The notes: generated by a model not told the origin, from the letters alone. DNA of 64,000 bases from Bacillus sp. REN10 (GCF_016820555.1 NZ_JADHDW010000006.1:1-64000); one strand, 5' to 3'. Shown: positions 9,440 to 19,941, counted from the first letter of the stretch. Numbers and translations are program-made.

Positions 9440-10255
9440 ATGTTGATGGAGTGGTTTTCTCAATTAAATCCAGCTGTTCAGGCGCTGTTTGGCGGGTTGA
9501 TGACGTGGGGATTGACCGCATTAGGTGCTTCTCTTGTCTTTTTCTTTCGTCAAATGAATCAAAATGTGATGAATACGATGTTTGGTTTTGCTTCTGGGGT
9601 CATGATTGCTGCTTCTTTCTGGTCGCTTTTAGCTCCAGCGATTGATTTCAGTGAACAAAATGGCCAAATTCCTTGGCTACCGCCAGCGATTGGATTTTTA
9701 GCAGGAGGCTTATTTATCCGTCTGCTTGATGTGGTTGTCCCTCATCTTGATCTTGGTTTAGCTGAAAACGAAGCGGAAGGGCCAAAAACGAAATTAAATA
9801 AGTCGACGTTATTGTTTTTGGCGATTACGCTTCATAACATTCCGGAAGGATTAGCGATTGGCGTTGCTTTCGGAGCGGCTTCTTTAGGTCTTTCTGATGC
9901 TTCTGTCATTGGGGCAATCGGACTTGCGCTTGGAATCGGCATTCAAAATATGCCAGAAGGAGCGGCTCTTTCTGTGCCTTTGCGTGGAGAAGGAATGTCT
10001 CGCAGAAAAGCCTTTAACTATGGGCAATTATCAGCTATTGTTGAACCCGTTGCGGCTGTTGTTGGAGCGGTCGCTGTGCTTGCTGTTCAGCCTATTTTAC
10101 CTTATGCGCTTGCCTTTGCGGCTGGAGCGATGATCTTTGTCGTTGTGGAACAATTGATTCCGCAATCTCAATCCTCTGGAAGTACGGACTTTGCAACTAT
10201 GGGTGTGATGTGCGGTTTTACGGTTATGATGATTTTAGATGTAGCACTTGGTTAA
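9440..10255 (+). CDS. ZIP family divalent metal transporter
   Basis: Protein of 271 residues with about eight membrane segments. The two metal-site helices are plain: HNIPEGLAIGVAFG (helix IV) and QNMPEGAALSVPL (helix V). This is the GufA-like branch of the ZIP family, which takes up Zn(II) or other divalent metals. The start at 9440 is chosen because AAAGGA lies 11 bases upstream; a TTG at 9416 would put that site inside the gene. It is single, with its own terminator. The metal is not determined by sequence alone. Confidence 0.88.
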   Translation: MLMEWFSQLNPAVQALFGGLMTWGLTALGASLVFFFRQMNQNVMNTMFGFASGVMIAASFWSLLAPAIDFSEQNGQIPWLPPAIGFLAGGLFIRLLDVVVPHLDLGLAENEAEGPKTKLNKSTLLFLAITLHNIPEGLAIGVAFGAASLGLSDASVIGAIGLALGIGIQNMPEGAALSVPLRGEGMSRRKAFNYGQLSAIVEPVAAVVGAVAVLAVQPILPYALAFAAGAMIFVVVEQLIPQSQSSGSTDFATMGVMCGFTVMMILDVALG

Positions 10256-10264
10256 ATGGATTGG

Positions 10265-10298
10265 AGAACTCTAGATATGAATCTAGGGTTCTTTTTTT
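10265..10298 (+). terminator. Terminator after the ZIP gene
   Basis: AGAACTCTAGAT / ATCTAGGGTTCT stem with a four-base loop and a seven-T tail. Confidence 0.92.
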
Positions 10299-10346
10299 AT
10301 AGATCAGAAAAAACGGTAGCTGTGATGCATACAATAGGCAGTAGGT

Positions 10347-11198
10347 ATGGAAAGGGGGATGAGGACGACGTTCGCTTATTTTAACGGGAGGTTCGTTGAC
10401 GTGCAAGAGCCCGTCATTCCGATGGAGGAACGGGGTCATCAGTTTGGTGATGGTGTGTATGAAGTGCTTCGCTTCTATAACAAGAAGCCGTTTATGATGA
10501 AAGAGCATTTAGAGCGGCTGTATGCGAGTGCAAAGGCGATTAAGCTTGTGATCGGCAGTGAGCCAGCGGAGTTGGAAAAGACGATGCTGAAATTGGTCGA
10601 GAAAAGCAAGCTAAAGAATGCAGATTTGTATATGCAGGTGACCAGAGGGATAGCACCAAGGCATCATTTATTCCCTTCATGTCCCGCCTCGATCTCGATG
10701 ACGGTTAAACCTTCTTCGCTTATTGCAGAGGAACTGCGTCAGAAAGGAGCGAAAGTGTTACTGTTAGAAGATGAACGCTGGAAAAATTGCTATATTAAAT
10801 CGCTCAATTTATTGCCGAATGTCTTGGCAAAGCAAGAAGCATTTGAGCAAAACTGTTTTGAAGCGGTGCTTGTGCGGGACGGATTCATTACAGAAGGGTC
10901 GAGCTCTAACTTCTTCATCGTGAAAGACGGCAGCATTCAAACAGCTCCATTGACGAATTATATTTTACCTGGCATCACACGTATCGCGGTCAAAGCATGC
11001 GCGGAAGAATTAGAGATTCCTTTTGTTGAAAAGGCGTTTACAGAGGAAGAGCTGTTCGAGGCAGATGAAGCTTTTTTATCAAGTACGATCTGTGAGGTGT
11101 TAGCCGTTACGGTTGCCAATGAACGGCCGATTGGCAACGGGAAGCCAGGGGTGATGATGCAACGGTTATGGACTCATTTGCAAGCAAAAACGAGATGA
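10347..11198 (+). CDS. dat: D-amino acid aminotransferase (class IV PLP enzyme)
   Basis: Protein of 283 residues of fold-type IV. The catalytic lysine is in IKSLNLLPNVLAKQEA, preceded by the conserved RGHQFGDGVYEVLR and followed by ITEGSSSNFFIV and the phosphate-binding ILPGITR. This matches bacillary D-alanine aminotransferases, which interconvert D-alanine and D-glutamate for peptidoglycan; branched-chain aminotransferase or aminodeoxychorismate lyase are less likely by length and N-terminus. The start is uncertain: ATG 10347 or ATG 10359 (directly after AAAGGGGG). It ends in a hairpin shared with the gene facing it. Confidence 0.85.
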   Translation: MERGMRTTFAYFNGRFVDVQEPVIPMEERGHQFGDGVYEVLRFYNKKPFMMKEHLERLYASAKAIKLVIGSEPAELEKTMLKLVEKSKLKNADLYMQVTRGIAPRHHLFPSCPASISMTVKPSSLIAEELRQKGAKVLLLEDERWKNCYIKSLNLLPNVLAKQEAFEQNCFEAVLVRDGFITEGSSSNFFIVKDGSIQTAPLTNYILPGITRIAVKACAEELEIPFVEKAFTEEELFEADEAFLSSTICEVLAVTVANERPIGNGKPGVMMQRLWTHLQAKTR

Positions 11199-11203
11199 TA
11201 AAA

Positions 11204-11238
11204 GACCAGGTTCTTGTCGGGAGAACCTGGTCCTGTTT
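11204..11238. terminator. Hairpin between dat and the facing gene
   Basis: Perfect 11-base stem GACCAGGTTCT / AGAACCTGGTC with a seven-base loop, located between convergent genes. The T tract is weak (CTGTTTTA). Confidence 0.75.
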
Positions 11239-11240
11239 TA

Positions 11241-11714
11241 TTAAGAAAGTCGACGAAAGCCTTCTTCATCTAAGTATTGCAAAGCGGCTTCGTATGTATG
11301 GAAGGTACCGTCTAAGTTCAAGCCAGCATACACATTCCACATTTCATCTTCTTCAATAAGTATCAATGTATGTCCGTCTTCATTGATCCATTTCTCTTCG
11401 TAAGCGTCGCCAACAATCGCTTGTTCTTCGTTTGATTTTGGTGATAGTGAATGAATGGCTTCATCAAGGATTGTTCGTAATTCCTCCGCTGAAAACTCAC
11501 GAATATTGACCATGCCTTTCGAGTCGGTTGGATAATGAGACAATTCGCCCGCATAAACAAAACCGTTTCCGTTTGGATGCAGATGATACACAATATTTTT
11601 CTTATCTGTTACACTGTCCTCAAAGTGAAAATTGACGCGGCCAAGAGAAACATTTTTACGCTCAAGCTGTGGGAAAGATTCAATAATTTCCAGTTTTTCT
11701 TCAAAAGTTAGCAT
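11241..11714 (-). CDS. Hypothetical acidic protein, 157 residues
   Basis: I do not recognise this protein. It is soluble and acidic, with no signal peptide or membrane segment. It has a central beta-rich region (VYHLHPNGNGFVYAGELSHY) and a C-terminal segment rich in aromatic and acidic residues (EMWNVYAGLNLDGTFHTYEA) that reads like a small alpha/beta domain. The start at 11714 has a plausible upstream GGAGG-like site. It is monocistronic, convergent with dat and divergent from the SGNH hydrolase gene 68 bases away, so the two may share a regulatory region. Confidence 0.7.
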   Translation of the reverse strand: MLTFEEKLEIIESFPQLERKNVSLGRVNFHFEDSVTDKKNIVYHLHPNGNGFVYAGELSHYPTDSKGMVNIREFSAEELRTILDEAIHSLSPKSNEEQAIVGDAYEEKWINEDGHTLILIEEDEMWNVYAGLNLDGTFHTYEAALQYLDEEGFRRLS

Positions 11715-11782
11715 ATAGCCTCCATGTATTTGAGATATGATAATATTTAATTATAGCATATCCTGAAGAAAGGAAGAATTTC

Positions 11783-12697
11783 ATGAAAAAGCGAATCAGT
11801 TTATACGTGATTGTTTTCTTGCTAGCGGCTGCTACCGTCTTGCCGGTGAAAGCAGAGGCAGCGGGGCTTCATTATGTAGCACTCGGTGATTCTTTGGCGG
11901 CCGGACAAACACCAAATAAAGAAATTGGTGCCGGTTATGCCGACTTAATTGCCCTCTCCTTGCAACAGTCTGGAAGCTTAGCGAGCTTTTCAAAGAAGTG
12001 GGCTTTTCCAGGCTATACAACGGAACAAGTACTCAAGCAACTCGATAAAAAAGGAGCTCAGCAAGATGTTCGAAAAGCGAACATCATTACCATTTCGGCT
12101 GGAGCGAATGATTTATTGCCGCTCATTCGCAATGATTCTGTCCGCGGCATGCTTAGCTACGAGCCGATTCCTGCGGCATTTGCTCTCAATCGTGTGCGAA
12201 AAAACTATAGTAAATTACTGGATGAAATTAAAAAGTTGAACCCGCACGCTCAAGTGTATGCGATGGGGTATTACTTTCCATACCCGCATGTGAAAGAACA
12301 GCATAAGCCATCGGTTGAACAGCAACTGGGAATTTTAAATCAAATTATTAAGCAAGAAGCGGAACGGGCAGGCGCTCATTTTGTTCCAGTCAGTCCGCGC
12401 TTCGGTAACAAGGCGAGATCTCTACTTCCAAACCCGAAAGATGTTCACCCGAATACGGCCGGCTATTTGCAAATGGCGAATAGTTTTCTCGATGTCTATG
12501 CTCCAGGAAGCGCGGATATACCAGTGCAAGTGTTAAACTCCTTGCCAACGCCGATTCCTTTTTCTAAGCTGAGCACTAACCAAAGTGACGAGGAAGAAAA
12601 AGAGGAAGAAGTAAAAGAAGAGAAGAAAACGGCTGCTATAGCGGATCGGCCGATTAAAGGGTGCAAACGAGGAGAAGAATTTTTAGTCAAACGCTAA
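11783..12697 (+). CDS. Secreted SGNH/GDSL hydrolase
   Basis: Protein of 304 residues. An N-terminal signal peptide (KKRISLYVIVFLLAAATVLP, cleavage near AEA-A) indicates export. The hydrolase core carries the SGNH blocks: GDSLAAG (nucleophile serine), a central glycine, SAGANDLL (Asn), and DVHPNTAGY (catalytic Asp-x-x-His). The family includes lipases and acyl-esterases; the substrate is unknown. The C-terminal 40 residues are a charged, low-complexity tail (DEEEKEEEVKEEKK) ending in a basic segment, with no LPXTG or membrane anchor. A terminator overlaps the last codon. Confidence 0.85.
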   Translation: MKKRISLYVIVFLLAAATVLPVKAEAAGLHYVALGDSLAAGQTPNKEIGAGYADLIALSLQQSGSLASFSKKWAFPGYTTEQVLKQLDKKGAQQDVRKANIITISAGANDLLPLIRNDSVRGMLSYEPIPAAFALNRVRKNYSKLLDEIKKLNPHAQVYAMGYYFPYPHVKEQHKPSVEQQLGILNQIIKQEAERAGAHFVPVSPRFGNKARSLLPNPKDVHPNTAGYLQMANSFLDVYAPGSADIPVQVLNSLPTPIPFSKLSTNQSDEEEKEEEVKEEKKTAAIADRPIKGCKRGEEFLVKR

Positions 12698-12724
12698 AAG
12701 GCTGTTGCGAAGACAGCCTTTTTC
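12697..12724. terminator. Terminator between convergent SGNH hydrolase and AEC genes
   Basis: AAAGGCTGT / ACAGCCTTT stem with a seven-base loop, a T-rich right arm and an A-rich left arm, so it may serve both directions. Confidence 0.85.
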
Positions 12725-12726
12725 CT

Positions 12727-13632
12727 TTATGCGCCTAAAAAGAACAGCGTAGCAGGTATGGTTACGATGCTTAATAATGTCGTGACTAATGTGTTAAAAG
12801 AGACAAGGTCCGGCTCTGTACCGAACTGAATCGCCGCCATCGTTGTATTGGCTGCTGCGGGCATTGCCGCTTGCAAGATCAGCACATCTTTTAGCAAGTC
12901 ATTCAATGGCAAGAACGAGGCGATCACAACAGCAATTGCTGGTGAAACAATTAGCCGAATGACAGTGACAGCTGAAACGAAGCGGTAGGCAACCTGCTTT
13001 TTGGCGATCACTGCCAGCTGCATCCCGAGCACGAGCATAATCGTTGGAATGGACGCATTAGCGACTAAGCTGATCGCATCCATAAACGGTGTCGGCAAAT
13101 CAATCGAAAGCAGCTGAAAAGTCAGTCCTAAAGATGTACCGTAAATAACAGGCATCCGAAGCACGCGTTGCCACGACTCTTTCAACGTTACCTTTTGCTT
13201 GCCGCCAAGAGAAGCGAAAAACAATCCGATCGTATTCATCAATAGCGACTGAAACACCATCATAATCACCGCATAATCAAAGCCAGCTGCTCCAAAAGCG
13301 AAAAGAACAACCGGTGCTCCATAGTTGCCGCTGTTCATAAAGGCGCCACCAAGAATCATGGCCGCCATTTTTTGCCGTGAAGCCTTCATGACTATACCTG
13401 TGAAGGCGACGATCGCAATCAACGTGAAGCAGAGGATCAGGCAGAAGCTAATAATATACACATATTCCATCGTTAGCTTATTCGTATAAAAGGTCCGAAA
13501 CGCAAGAAACGGCGACATAATATAAAGGGCCATCATTGAAATCGAGCGAATCTCAAACCCGATTAATTTTTGCCCAACAAAACCAGTGAAAAAAATAAGA
13601 AATGCCGGCAACACAATCATTAATAAATCCAA
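12727..13632 (-). CDS. AEC family (auxin efflux carrier-like) transporter
   Basis: Protein of 301 residues with about ten membrane segments in two similar halves, typical of bacterial AEC/MdcF transporters (malate, malonate or other organic anions). Conserved stretches include GAFMNSGNYGAPVVLFAFG and AAMPAAANTTMAA. The start is placed at TTG 13632 (MDLLMIVLPAFL, matching the family start) with GGACGGAG upstream. The longer open frame would run through the terminator of the gene upstream. The substrate cannot be stated. Confidence 0.82.
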   Translation of the reverse strand: MDLLMIVLPAFLIFFTGFVGQKLIGFEIRSISMMALYIMSPFLAFRTFYTNKLTMEYVYIISFCLILCFTLIAIVAFTGIVMKASRQKMAAMILGGAFMNSGNYGAPVVLFAFGAAGFDYAVIMMVFQSLLMNTIGLFFASLGGKQKVTLKESWQRVLRMPVIYGTSLGLTFQLLSIDLPTPFMDAISLVANASIPTIMLVLGMQLAVIAKKQVAYRFVSAVTVIRLIVSPAIAVVIASFLPLNDLLKDVLILQAAMPAAANTTMAAIQFGTEPDLVSFNTLVTTLLSIVTIPATLFFLGA

Positions 13633-13691
13633 ACCGAATTCAACTCCGTCCAGTCGACAAACTTTCCTTAATAATAACAGAATATTAGGAT

Positions 13692-13727
13692 AAAAAGGCG
13701 AACACCAGAAAAATAGGTGCTCGCCTT
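13692..13727 (-). terminator. Terminator of the caspase-like gene
   Basis: On the minus strand AGGCGAGCACC / GGTGTTCGCCT with a nine-base loop and a T tail, six bases after the stop codon of the gene at 13733-14287. Confidence 0.9.
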
Positions 13728-13732
13728 CATCT

Positions 13733-14287
13733 TTATCTTCTCTCGTATAGTTGGTACATAGACATTTCTTCATCGGTCGTTTTCGTTAGTTCAAACGCTT
13801 CTTTCACGCTTTTTTTGTTCTGGATGATTTCATAAAAGAAGCGTAAAGCGAACATGAGCGCTGCATTTCCATATGGGTAGTCATCGGGTCCGATGTATGT
13901 TTGACAACCGCTCTCTATAAAGACTTGAGCGAGTTGTGGTACACCTAATGTGCAGCCATTTGCTAAAACGATTTTATTGTTTAATTTAGCATAGCGTTTC
14001 ACGTCATTTGAACCAAAATCACCTTGTGGTTCATCAGCTTCATAGACGGATTCATCCAATTCTGGCATAATAAACTGCCCTTCATCCCCGTGGAAACTAA
14101 GAATAATATAATCAGTGTCGGGATACAAATCTTCCCCAGAAAGCACGGCGATCAAATCATTGGGCCTTCCGATCCAATATGTAATGACACGCCCTCCGAA
14201 ATACTCAATAGCTGAACGAATTGCATTAGCTTCCATATCACAATCGGGTCCACATACTAAAGCAACAGTTAATTCTGGTTTACTCAT
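13733..14287 (-). CDS. Small caspase-like (clan CD-type) protein, uncharacterised
   Basis: Protein of 184 residues, cytosolic, with no signal peptide or added domains. Two blocks look like the catalytic dyad of caspase/CHAT-fold peptidases: a hydrophobic strand followed by His-Gly (YIILSFHGDEG, His66) and a second strand followed by Cys (NKIVLANGCTLG, Cys112), 46 residues apart. The segment after Cys112 (YIGPDDYPYGNAALMFALRFFYEI) resembles the YIGA..F.....F stretch that follows the cysteine in CHAT and gingipain-like domains. The start at 14287 has a perfect GGAGGAG site. It is monocistronic with its own terminator. I recall homologs in Bacillus under uninformative names; the function is unknown and peptidase activity is inference. 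Confidence 0.6.
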   Translation of the reverse strand: MSKPELTVALVCGPDCDMEANAIRSAIEYFGGRVITYWIGRPNDLIAVLSGEDLYPDTDYIILSFHGDEGQFIMPELDESVYEADEPQGDFGSNDVKRYAKLNNKIVLANGCTLGVPQLAQVFIESGCQTYIGPDDYPYGNAALMFALRFFYEIIQNKKSVKEAFELTKTTDEEMSMYQLYERR

Positions 14288-14526
14288 TTTATTCTCCTCC
14301 GTATCTTTGTGTTTGTTATTGATCAAACAAATCGTACGGAGGCGGTCGAGCCCAGCGATCGCAAATAACAGGTTACAAATGTTTACTTATCATAGTCGCT
14401 TTGCTCCTTATTTTTGATATTTCCTCTACGTTACCATATTAAGGGTAATATTTACAAGTGATAAAGAAGCCAAATCAGCGCAGTCATGTGTACTGATTGC
14501 TATAATGATAAAAAGGGGGAGCGATA

Positions 14527-14916
14527 ATGAATAAAGTGGTCTTATTTGATGGAGAGTGTAACTTTTGTGACCATAGCGTGCAATTTATTATTAAAAGAGA
14601 TCCGAATGCTTACTATAAATTTGCCTCGTTACAAAGTGAGGCGGGAAAACAACTCGTAGCAGCCTACAAAGTGCCCTCTAATATAGACAGCTTGCTTCTC
14701 ATTGATGACAAACATTGCTATCATCAATCAACTGCTGCTCTTCGTATATGCAAACATTTATCAGGGGGATGGAAATTATTTTATTACTTATTAATCATTC
14801 CACGACCGATCAGAGACAGGGTGTATCGATGGATTGCTAAAAACAGATACAAATGGTTCGGCAAAAAAGATCATTGTATAATGCCTTCTCCTGACATTCG
14901 GGATAGGTTTTTATAA
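14527..14916 (+). CDS. yuxK: DCC family thiol-disulfide oxidoreductase-like protein
   Basis: Protein of 129 residues with the family signature DGECNFCDHSVQFI near the N-terminus: the DxxCxxC motif that gives the DCC (DUF393) family its name. The rest is the usual HQSTAALRICKHL block and a basic C-terminus. It is predicted to have a thioredoxin-like fold, but the redox substrate is unknown. B. subtilis YuxK is the family member I recall. It has ribosome binding site AGGGGGAGCG, and its stop codon lies in the left arm of the terminator. Confidence 0.85.
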   Translation: MNKVVLFDGECNFCDHSVQFIIKRDPNAYYKFASLQSEAGKQLVAAYKVPSNIDSLLLIDDKHCYHQSTAALRICKHLSGGWKLFYYLLIIPRPIRDRVYRWIAKNRYKWFGKKDHCIMPSPDIRDRFL

Positions 14917-14953
14917 AAGAGTGAAAACCTGATGAGGTTTTCACTCTTTTTTT
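14916..14953. terminator. Bidirectional terminator between yuxK and the symporter gene
   Basis: Perfect 15-base stem AAAGAGTGAAAACCT / AGGTTTTCACTCTTT with a four-base loop and a T tail. The facing gene ends at 14954. Confidence 0.92.
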
Positions 14954-16216
14954 CTAATTTCCGGTGGCTAATTGTCGCTGCAGCCAGTGTTTTCCCTCGA
15001 CTAGCCGTGCAACAAGCATTGCGCACACGGTATTCCCCGTTGAGTTCAACAATGTTGCTGGTGCATCAATAATGGTGCTGATCACAGCGATAATCGGCAG
15101 CACTTCAGGAGGAAAGCCAAATACGCTTAAAATTAACATTTCCCCGATCATTCCACCGCCTGGGATTGCCCCCATCACGGCACCTACAAGGAAAGAGACG
15201 CCGATGATGCTCAAAATGCTTGTTAAGCTTGTCATATCCTTGCCGAACAGCGCAAATAGGAAGACAATTTTCAATACACCGCCAAATACGGAGCCATCTT
15301 TATGTGTGTTGGCACCGAGCGGGATAATCGTTTCGGCGATATCTTTCGGAACGCCCATTTTTTTCACAGCGGTTAAGTTGACCGGAATGCTCGCGGCGCT
15401 TGAGCATGTAGCAATGGCTGTAACCGATGGAGCGGCTGCATGTTTCCAAAATACTTTCACTCCATCTTTTCCACCTGCGATGAAAGCGTATAGCGTGAAG
15501 AAGCCGAAGTAATAAATGACAGTTAATACAAGATATAAGACAAATGTGCGAGCATAGCCGCCAAGAATTTGCGGCCCTAGCTCCCCGATAATCGCTGCAA
15601 AGTAACAGCCGAGCCCAATTGGAGCATAGTACAAGATGATCGAAACCATTTTCATCATAACAGCTGTACCAGAAGCTAAAAAGTTGGCCATCGGTTTGCC
15701 ATGTTCTTTTGCCATTGTAGTAGCTAAAACGAAAAGAATCGAAAAGACGATCAGCTGAAGCATGTTACTTTTTGATAACAATAAAGAGAAATCAGCTACC
15801 GTAAATGTATTCACCAGATGTCCAAGCAATGTTAAGTCTTCCGTTTCCGTCTCTGCTGGATCGAAGTTCGCCATTAGCTGTTTAATAGCTGATACATCGG
15901 TATTCGCGAGCGGATTAAATAACGTGACACCAACCATGCCTACAATAGCTGCGATGATCGCTGTGACGAGGAAGACGATGAAAATACTGCCCATGATTTT
16001 TCCTAGTCGTTTCATTCCATCCATTGAAGCAATCGCGGAGGCGATGCTGAAAAATACGAGCGGTACGATGACCATAAACATTAAATTTAGAAATAAATCC
16101 CCAAACGGTTTCACTATCGATGCTCTAGGACCGAACACAACCCCAGCTACGCCTCCAATCATAATGGCAGCTAATAATAGAAAAGTAAATTGATAACTTT
16201 TCAGAAATTTCCTCAA
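14954..16216 (-). CDS. Dicarboxylate/amino acid:cation symporter (DAACS family)
   Basis: Protein of 420 residues with eight membrane helices and the two re-entrant loops of the GltP/DctA family. The signature region is TCSSAASIPVNLTAVKKMG (serine-rich hairpin), with the substrate-site motif ANTHKDGSVFGG and the C-terminal DAPATLLNSTGNTVCAMLVARL. It imports glutamate, aspartate or C4-dicarboxylates with Na+ or H+. It is downstream of and co-oriented with glutamate dehydrogenase but separated by a terminator, so linkage is functional at most. Confidence 0.88.
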   Translation of the reverse strand: MRKFLKSYQFTFLLLAAIMIGGVAGVVFGPRASIVKPFGDLFLNLMFMVIVPLVFFSIASAIASMDGMKRLGKIMGSIFIVFLVTAIIAAIVGMVGVTLFNPLANTDVSAIKQLMANFDPAETETEDLTLLGHLVNTFTVADFSLLLSKSNMLQLIVFSILFVLATTMAKEHGKPMANFLASGTAVMMKMVSIILYYAPIGLGCYFAAIIGELGPQILGGYARTFVLYLVLTVIYYFGFFTLYAFIAGGKDGVKVFWKHAAAPSVTAIATCSSAASIPVNLTAVKKMGVPKDIAETIIPLGANTHKDGSVFGGVLKIVFLFALFGKDMTSLTSILSIIGVSFLVGAVMGAIPGGGMIGEMLILSVFGFPPEVLPIIAVISTIIDAPATLLNSTGNTVCAMLVARLVEGKHWLQRQLATGN

Positions 16217-16309
16217 ACTATTCCCAGCCTTTCATAAAATCAAAAATAGATAACTTTTTAATCATAGTGTTTTTGTTTTGAAAAGAAAAGACACTTTGTA
16301 GCTCTATGT

Positions 16310-16343
16310 AAAAAGGCAGACTCTTTGTAAGAGTCCGCCTTTT

Positions 16344-16345
<2 letters not shown>
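16310..16345 (-). terminator. Terminator of gdhA
   Basis: AAAAAGGCAGACTC / GAGTCCGCCTTTTTT with loop TTTGTAA. The A tract at 16310 gives the T tail on the minus strand. It abuts the gdhA stop codon. Confidence 0.9.
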
Positions 16346-18116
<1,771 letters not shown>

Positions 18117-19310
18117 ATGGATAAACATTATCGAGTAGTGATTGTGGGCGGCGGTTCAGCAGGAATTAGCACGGCCGCTAGATTATTGAATGGAATGAAA
18201 TCGCTTGCAGACGATGTGGCGATTATAGATCCGGCTAAAAATCATTATTATCAGCCGTTATGGACATTAGTCGGCGGTGGGGCAGCAAAGAAAGAAGATA
18301 CCGAGCGCAGCATGGAGGAATTAATTCCTGAAGGGGCTATATGGATTCAACAAGCTGCGGCTTCCTTTGATCCGGATCATAATATGGTCCAGTTAGGAAA
18401 TGGAGAGAAAGTTTCTTACGATTATTTAATTGTAGCTGCGGGAATCGAGATTCATTGGGATGGAGTAAAAGGCTTAAAGGATGCCATTGGTAAAGGTGGC
18501 GTCTGCAGTAATTATTCTTATCAATATACTGATTATACATGGGAAGCCATTCGGACGTTTAAAGGTGGGAATGCGGTTTTCACTCACCCGGCTACACCAG
18601 TAAAATGTGGGGGTGCTCCTCAAAAAATTATGTATTTAGCAGAGGATCATTTCAGCCGTACGGGAATTAGAGATCAAACGAATGTGATCTTTGGTTCGGC
18701 TAACCCAGCGATTTTTGATGTCCAGAAATATCGTGATACATTGGAAAAAGTCGTGGCGCGTAAAAAAATTGATGCCCGCTTCCGTCATAACTTAATTGAA
18801 ATTAGAGCAGATAAAAAAGAAGCTGTGTTTGAGAATTTAGATACACATGAACAAACGGTCGTCAATTACGATATGATTCACGTTACTCCGCCGATGCGGG
18901 CGCCTTCTTTTATTAGCAACAGTCCGTTAGCAAGTGAAGCTGGCTGGGTGGATGTTCATCCGTATACGCTGCAGCACCAAAAGTATGAAAATGTATTTGC
19001 TCTTGGTGATTGTGCAGACTTACCAACATCGAAAACGGGAGCGGCAATTCGTAAGCAGGCTCCGGTCGTAGCTGAAAATGTGATGTCACTGATTAAAGAA
19101 GAGCCGATGAGTGCGACATATGATGGCTATAGCTCTTGCCCGCTAGTCACAGGCTACAACAGCTTAGTGCTGGCCGAGTTTAAGTACGGTAAAATCCCGA
19201 GTGAATCTTTCCCGATGAACCAAGCGAAGGAACGGCGCAGCATGTATATTATGAAAAAAGATTTACTGCCGATTATGTATTGGGATGGTATGTTGAAAGG
19301 AATTATGTAA
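18117..19310 (+). CDS. sqr: Sulfide:quinone oxidoreductase
   Basis: Protein of 397 residues, a membrane-associated flavoprotein that oxidises H2S to sulfane sulfur and passes electrons to menaquinone. The N-terminal FAD-binding motif is VVIVGGGSAGISTAARL, and the second FAD block is NVFALGDCADLP. The three cysteines needed in SQR are present at about Cys130 (GGVCSNY), Cys164 (PVKCGGAPQK) and Cys341 (SSCPLVTGYNS). The start at 18117 has AGGAGG nine bases upstream; in-frame ATGs at 18093 and 18111 are too far or too close. It is the first gene of a sqr-DUF1641-cstB operon. Confidence 0.92.
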   Translation: MDKHYRVVIVGGGSAGISTAARLLNGMKSLADDVAIIDPAKNHYYQPLWTLVGGGAAKKEDTERSMEELIPEGAIWIQQAAASFDPDHNMVQLGNGEKVSYDYLIVAAGIEIHWDGVKGLKDAIGKGGVCSNYSYQYTDYTWEAIRTFKGGNAVFTHPATPVKCGGAPQKIMYLAEDHFSRTGIRDQTNVIFGSANPAIFDVQKYRDTLEKVVARKKIDARFRHNLIEIRADKKEAVFENLDTHEQTVVNYDMIHVTPPMRAPSFISNSPLASEAGWVDVHPYTLQHQKYENVFALGDCADLPTSKTGAAIRKQAPVVAENVMSLIKEEPMSATYDGYSSCPLVTGYNSLVLAEFKYGKIPSESFPMNQAKERRSMYIMKKDLLPIMYWDGMLKGIM

Positions 19311-19330
19311 TAGCGGGAAAGGAGTGAAGG

Positions 19331-19882
19331 ATGATGGCAACTTCATTATCAAAGCAAGACTGGGTTGATGAGCTAGATAAACCGGAAGTACAAGCTTCTC
19401 TTCAAACGCTGATCGAAAAGCTGCCTACTTTAACGGAAAAGCTAGAGCAAGTGGATAACCTATTATCTTTTGGTCAAGCCGTGATGAATGACGAGCATAC
19501 AATGGAAAAAGTGAAGACAAAGCTTGATTATACGAATATAGATGTGGATACGCTTGAAGCTGGCCTTCGTCTGCTAGAGAAATTACCTTTACTTTTACAA
19601 CTGGTAGAAAAACTTGAAGTAGCGGTCCGTTTTGCTGAGCAAGTTGCAGGGGATCAAAAATCGATCGAGTACTTGCAAAAGAGTGCCGAGGGATATTTAG
19701 AACCTATTCAAGCAAAAGTAGAACAAGGAAAGACATTGTGGCAAGAAATCCAAACGAAAGCGGAAGCGAACCAACAGCATATTTCCGTCTTCACCATATT
19801 GAAATGGATGAAAGACCCTTCCGTTCAGCGAATTCTTTCATATGTACAAGCATTTATTGACACTATGCCTAAAAAACAATAA
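19331..19882 (+). CDS. DUF1641 protein, SQR partner
   Basis: Protein of 183 residues, soluble and mostly helical, with many heptad-like leucines (TLEAGLRLLEKLPLLLQLVEKLEVAV). DUF1641 proteins occur next to sulfide:quinone oxidoreductase genes or formate dehydrogenase genes in Bacillales; their biochemical role is not established. It lies 20 bases after sqr with an AAAGGAG site. It probably helps assembly, membrane docking or sulfur transfer, but this is inference from context. A dispersed repeat follows within the operon. Confidence 0.85.
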   Translation: MMATSLSKQDWVDELDKPEVQASLQTLIEKLPTLTEKLEQVDNLLSFGQAVMNDEHTMEKVKTKLDYTNIDVDTLEAGLRLLEKLPLLLQLVEKLEVAVRFAEQVAGDQKSIEYLQKSAEGYLEPIQAKVEQGKTLWQEIQTKAEANQQHISVFTILKWMKDPSVQRILSYVQAFIDTMPKKQ

Positions 19883-19885
19883 CCA

Positions 19886-19918
19886 TTTTTCGACAAAAAC
19901 CGGGTGGTGCCTGTCACC
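19886..19918 (-). repeat. Short dispersed repeat, copy 2 (GGTGCCTGTCAC type)
   Basis: Sits inside the sqr operon between the DUF1641 gene and cstB. It shares 19 identical bases with the reverse complement of 2213-2245, followed by the same near-palindrome in inverted orientation. It does not form a T-tailed terminator, so the operon may still read through. Confidence 0.75.
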
Positions 19919-19941
19919 CCCCGAAAAGAGGAGAGATTCGA

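Noticed and set aside
13633-13773. 47-residue N-terminal extension of the AEC transporter
   Set aside because: It would read through the terminator hairpin and the 3' end of the caspase-like gene; the family start begins at 13632.
14964-15512. 182-residue open frame antisense to the dicarboxylate symporter gene
   Set aside because: Shadow of codon bias in a membrane protein gene; no start signals or recognisable domain.
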